Shown piece after piece: positions 43,802-46,861 of a stretch of DNA of 46,861 nt. Each line of letters opens with the position of its first letter. Within the stretch, counting starts at the first letter, position 1. Made by a program: the position numbers and the translations under genes. The notes under the pieces were generated by a model. That model was not told the DNA's origin, searched no databases, and saw only the letters and a list, made by a program, of their open reading frames with translations. The stretch comes from Acholeplasmataceae bacterium (lineage in GTDB: Bacteria > Bacillota_I > Bacilli_A > Acholeplasmatales > Acholeplasmataceae), in NCBI GenBank assembly GCA_028690555.1, contig JAQVBA010000002.1, positions 1-46,861 on the forward strand, in the 5' to 3' direction.

Positions 43802-44778
43802 AAAAAGAAAATTTATGGTTATTAATTAATACTGGAATTATGCTTGTTATTGGTATCGTTTTAGTTATTGTGGCAAATACCGTAATTCCAAAAGAACCTA
43901 AAGATCGTCTCTTCAATCAAGTGATTCAACTTGAAAACCAAGAAACAGTTGAAGGCGTTCCAGCAGGTAGTAGTTATGCAACTATTGATTACAAAGCTGA
44001 CGCTGTATCGAGATCCGGTGATGTTTTAGGAACTGTTTATAATGTAAAGGTTAGAAATGGTTACAAACTCTCAGCTGATGATACAAGTGGATATATTGAA
44101 TTACTTATTGCCATCGACGAAAATGATTTAGTCTTTGTTGAAATTGTGGTTCTTAATCAATCAAACTGGACCGTTAAAGGCATTCAAAACTATATCGTTG
44201 AATATTATGATGGTGTTCTACTTGAACAAATCGAAAAATTCCCAGCATACGATGCTGCTGATTTAGAAGCAGGAGCAACCGCTGTGGATAGTACAGGAAC
44301 AATTAAGAATCTGATTATTAGAACTTTAAAAGTACATTTTAATATTCAAGATGATCCATATATTGATTATTTCGGTGAAGGTTACACATTAGAAGATGAT
44401 GCTACATTTATTCCGACAGAACATGTCATCTACAAGCAAAATGTGAAAGATTCATCTGGTAATGATGCGGGAACAATCTATGAATTAGAAGGTACTGGAG
44501 AATATTTAGGATATGATGGCATTTCATCTGGATCCATCACAATGTATGTTTTATTTGATGAAAATGCAGAAATCATTTCAATTCTTATGCCAGATTCACT
44601 CTATGGGCATACTGCAGGATTTAAAGCAAGAAATGATGCGTACTTAAATGAATTTATCGGATTAACTATTTTAGAAATTCAAGCAGTTATCGATGAAAAT
44701 GTTGATTTGAAAACTGGTGCGACAGGATCTAGAGCACTTATTGATATATTGCTAGCTGCACTAAGTGAGGTGAACTAA
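43798..44778 (+). CDS. RnfG-like subunit with two FMN-binding domains (second copy)
   Basis: A second, diverged RnfG-type protein of 326 residues directly after the first. One N-terminal helix (about 7-28) is followed by two outer FMN_bind domains: DLEAGAT (155-161) and DLKTGAT (303-309). The second fits the ApbE motif; the first has Ala where Ser or Thr is expected. Both copies share FGEGxTxE, F-x-A/P-TE and a KDSxGxD segment in the middle, so they arose by duplication of the two-domain form. The ATGA overlap and one-base gap to rnfE imply a fixed ratio with the complex. Confidence 0.85.
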   Translation: MKKENLWLLINTGIMLVIGIVLVIVANTVIPKEPKDRLFNQVIQLENQETVEGVPAGSSYATIDYKADAVSRSGDVLGTVYNVKVRNGYKLSADDTSGYIELLIAIDENDLVFVEIVVLNQSNWTVKGIQNYIVEYYDGVLLEQIEKFPAYDAADLEAGATAVDSTGTIKNLIIRTLKVHFNIQDDPYIDYFGEGYTLEDDATFIPTEHVIYKQNVKDSSGNDAGTIYELEGTGEYLGYDGISSGSITMYVLFDENAEIISILMPDSLYGHTAGFKARNDAYLNEFIGLTILEIQAVIDENVDLKTGATGSRALIDILLAALSEVN

Positions 44779-44779
44779 C

Positions 44780-45469
44780 ATGACTGATGCTAAAAAAGTT
44801 CCAGCTAAAAAAACAGCTGAAAAAAATGAAGATTCTCTTTTAAATATTTTCACCAAAGGTATTTGGAAAGAAAATGGCATTTTCGTGATGGTTCTTGGTA
44901 TGTGTCCTGCGCTTGCGGTGACATCGACATTTGAAGGTGCATTTGGAATGGGAATTCTTGTGTTCTTAGTGCTCACCATGACTAACATATCCGTCTCAGC
45001 TATTAGAAAACTAGTGCCAAACACAGTGAGAATTCCTGTATACATTATTATTATTGCAACTGAAGTAACCGTTATTAAGATGTTGGTTGATGCATTTGCA
45101 CCTGCACTTGCTGCTGAACTTGGTGTATTCATTGCTTTAATTACAGTGAACTGTGTTGTCTTCGGGCGTGCAGAATCATTCGCTTCTAAAAATACAGTCA
45201 TTAAATCAGCACTTGATGGTATGGGAGTTGCTGTTGGATTTGCGTTAGCCTTAGTCATCATTGGATTCTTTAGAGAATTCTTTGGAACTGGCATGATTCA
45301 ATTAGGGAAAATATTACCTCTTGGTTTTGAATATGCTGTATTAGGAAATGCGGGATTAGACAAATATGCATTCTCTGTACTCGTTCAACCTCCAGGAGCA
45401 TTCTTAGTAATTGGATTTATCTTAGCAGTAATTGTAGCTATAAGACAAGCAAAGGGGGCTAAGAAATAA
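44780..45469 (+). CDS. rnfE: Rnf complex subunit RnfE
   Basis: A six-helix membrane subunit homologous to NqrD. Together with RnfA it binds an iron centre within the membrane through Cys pairs. The 229 residues include LGMCPALAVTS (C42) and ITVNCVVFGRAES (C125), the two expected Cys sites. A lysine-rich N-terminal stretch of about 15 residues (KKVPAKKTAEK) extends beyond the conserved start. The ribosome site GAGGTG lies in the end of the previous gene. It overlaps rnfA by one base. Confidence 0.95.
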   Translation: MTDAKKVPAKKTAEKNEDSLLNIFTKGIWKENGIFVMVLGMCPALAVTSTFEGAFGMGILVFLVLTMTNISVSAIRKLVPNTVRIPVYIIIIATEVTVIKMLVDAFAPALAAELGVFIALITVNCVVFGRAESFASKNTVIKSALDGMGVAVGFALALVIIGFFREFFGTGMIQLGKILPLGFEYAVLGNAGLDKYAFSVLVQPPGAFLVIGFILAVIVAIRQAKGAKK

Positions 45470-46041
45470 TGAACTTAATTGCAATTTTAATTTCCGCGAT
45501 GATTGTTAATAACATCGTGTTGATGCAGTTCTTAGGCCTTTGTTCATTCTTTGGTGTTTCCACTAAGATGAAATCTGTTGTGGGTATGGGGGCAGCGGTT
45601 ATCGTCGTTATTTTCCTATCTGCAGCCATTACATTTCCACTCTATAAATTTGTATTAATTCCATTAAAAATTGAATACATTGATACAATCGCATTTATTC
45701 TAGTTATCGCATCACTCGTTCAGTTGACTGAATTAGTGATTAAGCGTTTTTCCCAAAGTTTATATAAAGCACTTGGGGTTTATCTTCCATTAATCGCGAC
45801 CAACTGTGCCGTACTTGGTGTTGCTTTAACAAACATCACTATTGATCAAACATATGTTGAGGCTTTATTTAATGCACTTGGCGGCGGAATGGGTTATGCA
45901 TTCATTATCATCACTTTCACAGCCATTCGCATGCGTTTAGATTCAGCAAGTGTTCCTAAAGCACTAAAGGGTATGCCTATTGCGCTAGTAACTGCTGGGC
46001 TTATGGCGTTAGCATTTATGGGATTGGCAGGTATCATCTAA
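45469..46041 (+). CDS. rnfA: Rnf complex subunit RnfA
   Basis: The NqrE-like partner of RnfE, inserted in opposite topology. The 190 residues have six helices with MQFLGLCSFFGVS (C25) and LIATNCAVLGVAL (C113), the Cys residues for the shared in-membrane iron centre. GGGGGC precedes the start. The start and stop each overlap neighbours by one base, so translation is coupled to rnfE and to the small Cys protein. Length and motifs are normal. Confidence 0.96.
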   Translation: MNLIAILISAMIVNNIVLMQFLGLCSFFGVSTKMKSVVGMGAAVIVVIFLSAAITFPLYKFVLIPLKIEYIDTIAFILVIASLVQLTELVIKRFSQSLYKALGVYLPLIATNCAVLGVALTNITIDQTYVEALFNALGGGMGYAFIIITFTAIRMRLDSASVPKALKGMPIALVTAGLMALAFMGLAGII

Positions 46042-46253
46042 TGTGGACAAGTTATTTAATTTTAATTGGAATCATTTCAGGATTCATTGGTCTCTATATG
46101 CTTACGATGCATTTAAATAAAAAAATAGCCGTTCCAGAAAGTTGTAAAGCAGCCTATTTAGAAGCCCAATCTTGCGAATCTTGTGCTTCTCGAGGCGGAG
46201 GCTGTGGTTTTAGTGACGCCATTGAATTTATGAAGGAGGTAAAACCAGAATGA
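46041..46253 (+). CDS. Small one-helix four-cysteine protein in the rnf cluster (NqrM-like layout)
   Basis: A 70-residue protein I cannot assign to a family. One membrane helix (about 4-23) is followed by a short tail with four Cys: C35, C45, C48 and C55 (SCESCASRGGGCGF). The size, single helix and Cys cluster resemble NqrM (DUF539), which delivers iron to the NqrD/NqrE centre in NQR; the spacing is different. One-base overlap with rnfA and four-base overlap with rnfB indicate a real gene working with the complex. An iron-delivery or extra Fe-S role is inference; a detached piece of RnfB is another possibility. Confidence 0.75.
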   Translation: MWTSYLILIGIISGFIGLYMLTMHLNKKIAVPESCKAAYLEAQSCESCASRGGGCGFSDAIEFMKEVKPE

Positions 46254-46567
46254 CATTACTCTATCCTTTCATCGTCCTTGGTGGACTAGGTATCATTCTT
46301 GGAGTTGTTTTATCATTAGCTAATCAATATCTAACAGTAAAAGAAGATCCGAGAATTGATGACATTGAAAAATTATTACCTAATTATAATTGTGGCGCAT
46401 GTGGAACTCCGGGTTGCCGTGCATTTGCAACAGGTATTGTTGAAGGTGAAGTCAAAAATTTATCAAGATGTAAACCAGGTAAAGTAGATAAACATTATAA
46501 TCCTATTTTAGAGTATTTAAAGGACCATCCAAATCCGGATGGATCACATATTGATGTGAAGATTTAG
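46250..46567 (+). CDS. rnfB: Short RnfB: anchor plus one Fe-S domain, no ferredoxin domains
   Basis: RnfB normally takes electrons from ferredoxin and has an N-terminal helix, an Fe-S domain and at least two C-terminal ferredoxin-type clusters (about 190-330 residues). Here it has 105 residues: a helix (about 5-25), the linker DPRIDDIEKLLP, and the Fe-S domain NYNCGACGTPGCRAFATGI with C48, C51, C56 and C74 (RCKPG). It ends cleanly after DGSHIDVKI at a TAG within a terminator. No ferredoxin reading frame follows before the next gene. The clean stop, overlaps and terminator argue against a recent frameshift. Confidence 0.9.
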   Translation: MTLLYPFIVLGGLGIILGVVLSLANQYLTVKEDPRIDDIEKLLPNYNCGACGTPGCRAFATGIVEGEVKNLSRCKPGKVDKHYNPILEYLKDHPNPDGSHIDVKI

Positions 46568-46589
46568 GACATTCATTGTCCTTTTCTTT
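46566..46589 (+). terminator. Terminator after rnfB
   Basis: AGGACA pairs with TGTCCT around TTCAT, followed by TTTCTTT. A moderately weak stem that overlaps the rnfB stop. Confidence 0.65.
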
Positions 46590-46625
46590 ACAAATTTTAA
46601 GTTTATAAATGAAAAAGAGGTTTTT

Positions 46626-46861
46626 ATGAAAAAATTTATATTTATACCTATATTAATCTTTATGTCTTTTATATTAATCGCATGTCAAGAAAAGGTCACA
46701 CCTATCAAAGTGACTTTTAGCGATTATATGTATACGTTCATATCGATTGATATTAAGCAAGCACCACAAGACATGGAAGAAGAAATAAAAGAAAACCTCG
46801 AACAAATTTTTCGTATGTATCATGAATTAGCGACTAATGAGGACCCTCTTCCTGAAGATTC
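46626..46861 (+). CDS. ApbE-like lipoprotein, candidate FAD:protein FMN transferase (partial)
   Basis: The gene enters at 46626 (ATG, AGAGG upstream) and runs off the right edge, with 78 residues visible. It has a signal peptide with lipobox LIAC (MKKFIFIPILIFMSF then LIAC). The mature part begins with VTFSDYMYTFISIDI and a helix ending in RMYHELATNED, which fits the start of ApbE. ApbE attaches FMN to Thr in RnfG and RnfD, so the location after rnfB makes sense. The diagnostic catalytic region lies outside the window, so the assignment is tentative. Confidence 0.6.
   Translation, partial: MKKFIFIPILIFMSFILIACQEKVTPIKVTFSDYMYTFISIDIKQAPQDMEEEIKENLEQIFRMYHELATNEDPLPED

Noticed and set aside
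44761..45294. A 177-codon open frame on the minus strand within rnfE
   Set aside because: Antisense to a well-supported membrane protein gene; low-complexity Thr/Ala/Ile composition mirrors rnfE codons.
46041..46567. The two small frames as one rnfB broken by a frameshift
   Set aside because: Each has its own N-terminal helix and Cys motif, and they join by an ATGA overlap like other genes here, so they look like two intact genes.
1..46861. CRISPR arrays, insertion sequences, prophage or tRNA genes
   Set aside because: No regularly spaced repeats, transposase, integrase, phage structural genes or tRNA cloverleaf were seen on either strand; the region looks like stable core chromosome.

Overview
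The window is a low-GC bacterial chromosome segment centred on the replication origin. TGA serves as a stop codon (rmuC, recF, uppP, rnmV) and TGG encodes Trp, so the code is standard. AT-rich DNA, the rpmH-rnpA-yidC-jag / dnaA-dnaN-yaaA-recF-gyrB-gyrA order, T-box leaders, SpoVG, RNase M5 and a YwfO-type HD protein point to Bacillota or a standard-code mollicute-like lineage (Acholeplasma/Izemoplasma type). That placement is inference. No tRNA, rRNA, CRISPR array, insertion sequence or phage gene was found.

Left arm (1-6062, all minus strand, leading strand away from the origin): partial asnS behind an Asn T-box, rmuC, a membrane-anchored permuted-papain-like protein, then jag, yidC, rnpA and rpmH. 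YidC is unusual: a 470-residue lipoprotein-type form with an Ig-like outer domain. Origin (6063-6371): a DnaA-box cluster. Replication block (6372-14889, plus strand): dnaA, dnaN, yaaA, recF, gyrB, gyrA.

Envelope block (15032-20429): an LTA-synthase-like phosphoglycerol transferase, a DUF1361 membrane protein, uppP (minus), a DUF368 protein of the family linked to undecaprenyl-phosphate translocation, and galU. Together they could provide lipid carrier recycling, UDP-glucose and polyglycerol-phosphate polymerisation.

Housekeeping block (20440-35166): serS behind a Ser T-box, an OmpR-type two-component system, a HIT protein (minus), a PduL-type phosphotransacylase, an HD phosphohydrolase, rnmV, rsmA, ispE, spoVG, prs, pth, mfd and an aminotransferase.

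One-carbon and redox block (35251-46861): fhs and folD, ppa and a YebC regulator, then glyA followed after three bases by a complete Rnf-type ion-pumping oxidoreductase cluster in the order C-D-G1-G2-E-A-small Cys protein-B, then the start of an ApbE-like lipoprotein gene. This cluster is the most unusual part. There are two consecutive RnfG proteins, each with two FMN-binding domains (four DLxxGxT motifs). RnfB is cut down to its anchor and one Fe-S domain, with no ferredoxin domains. Between RnfA and RnfB lies a 70-residue one-helix protein with four cysteines, built like the NQR maturation factor NqrM.

Promoters are mostly sigma-A type, often with an extended -10 TG. At three of them (two before the two-component system, one before fhs) a terminator hairpin overlaps or abuts the -10/start region, an arrangement that would stop read-through while sparing the local transcript.
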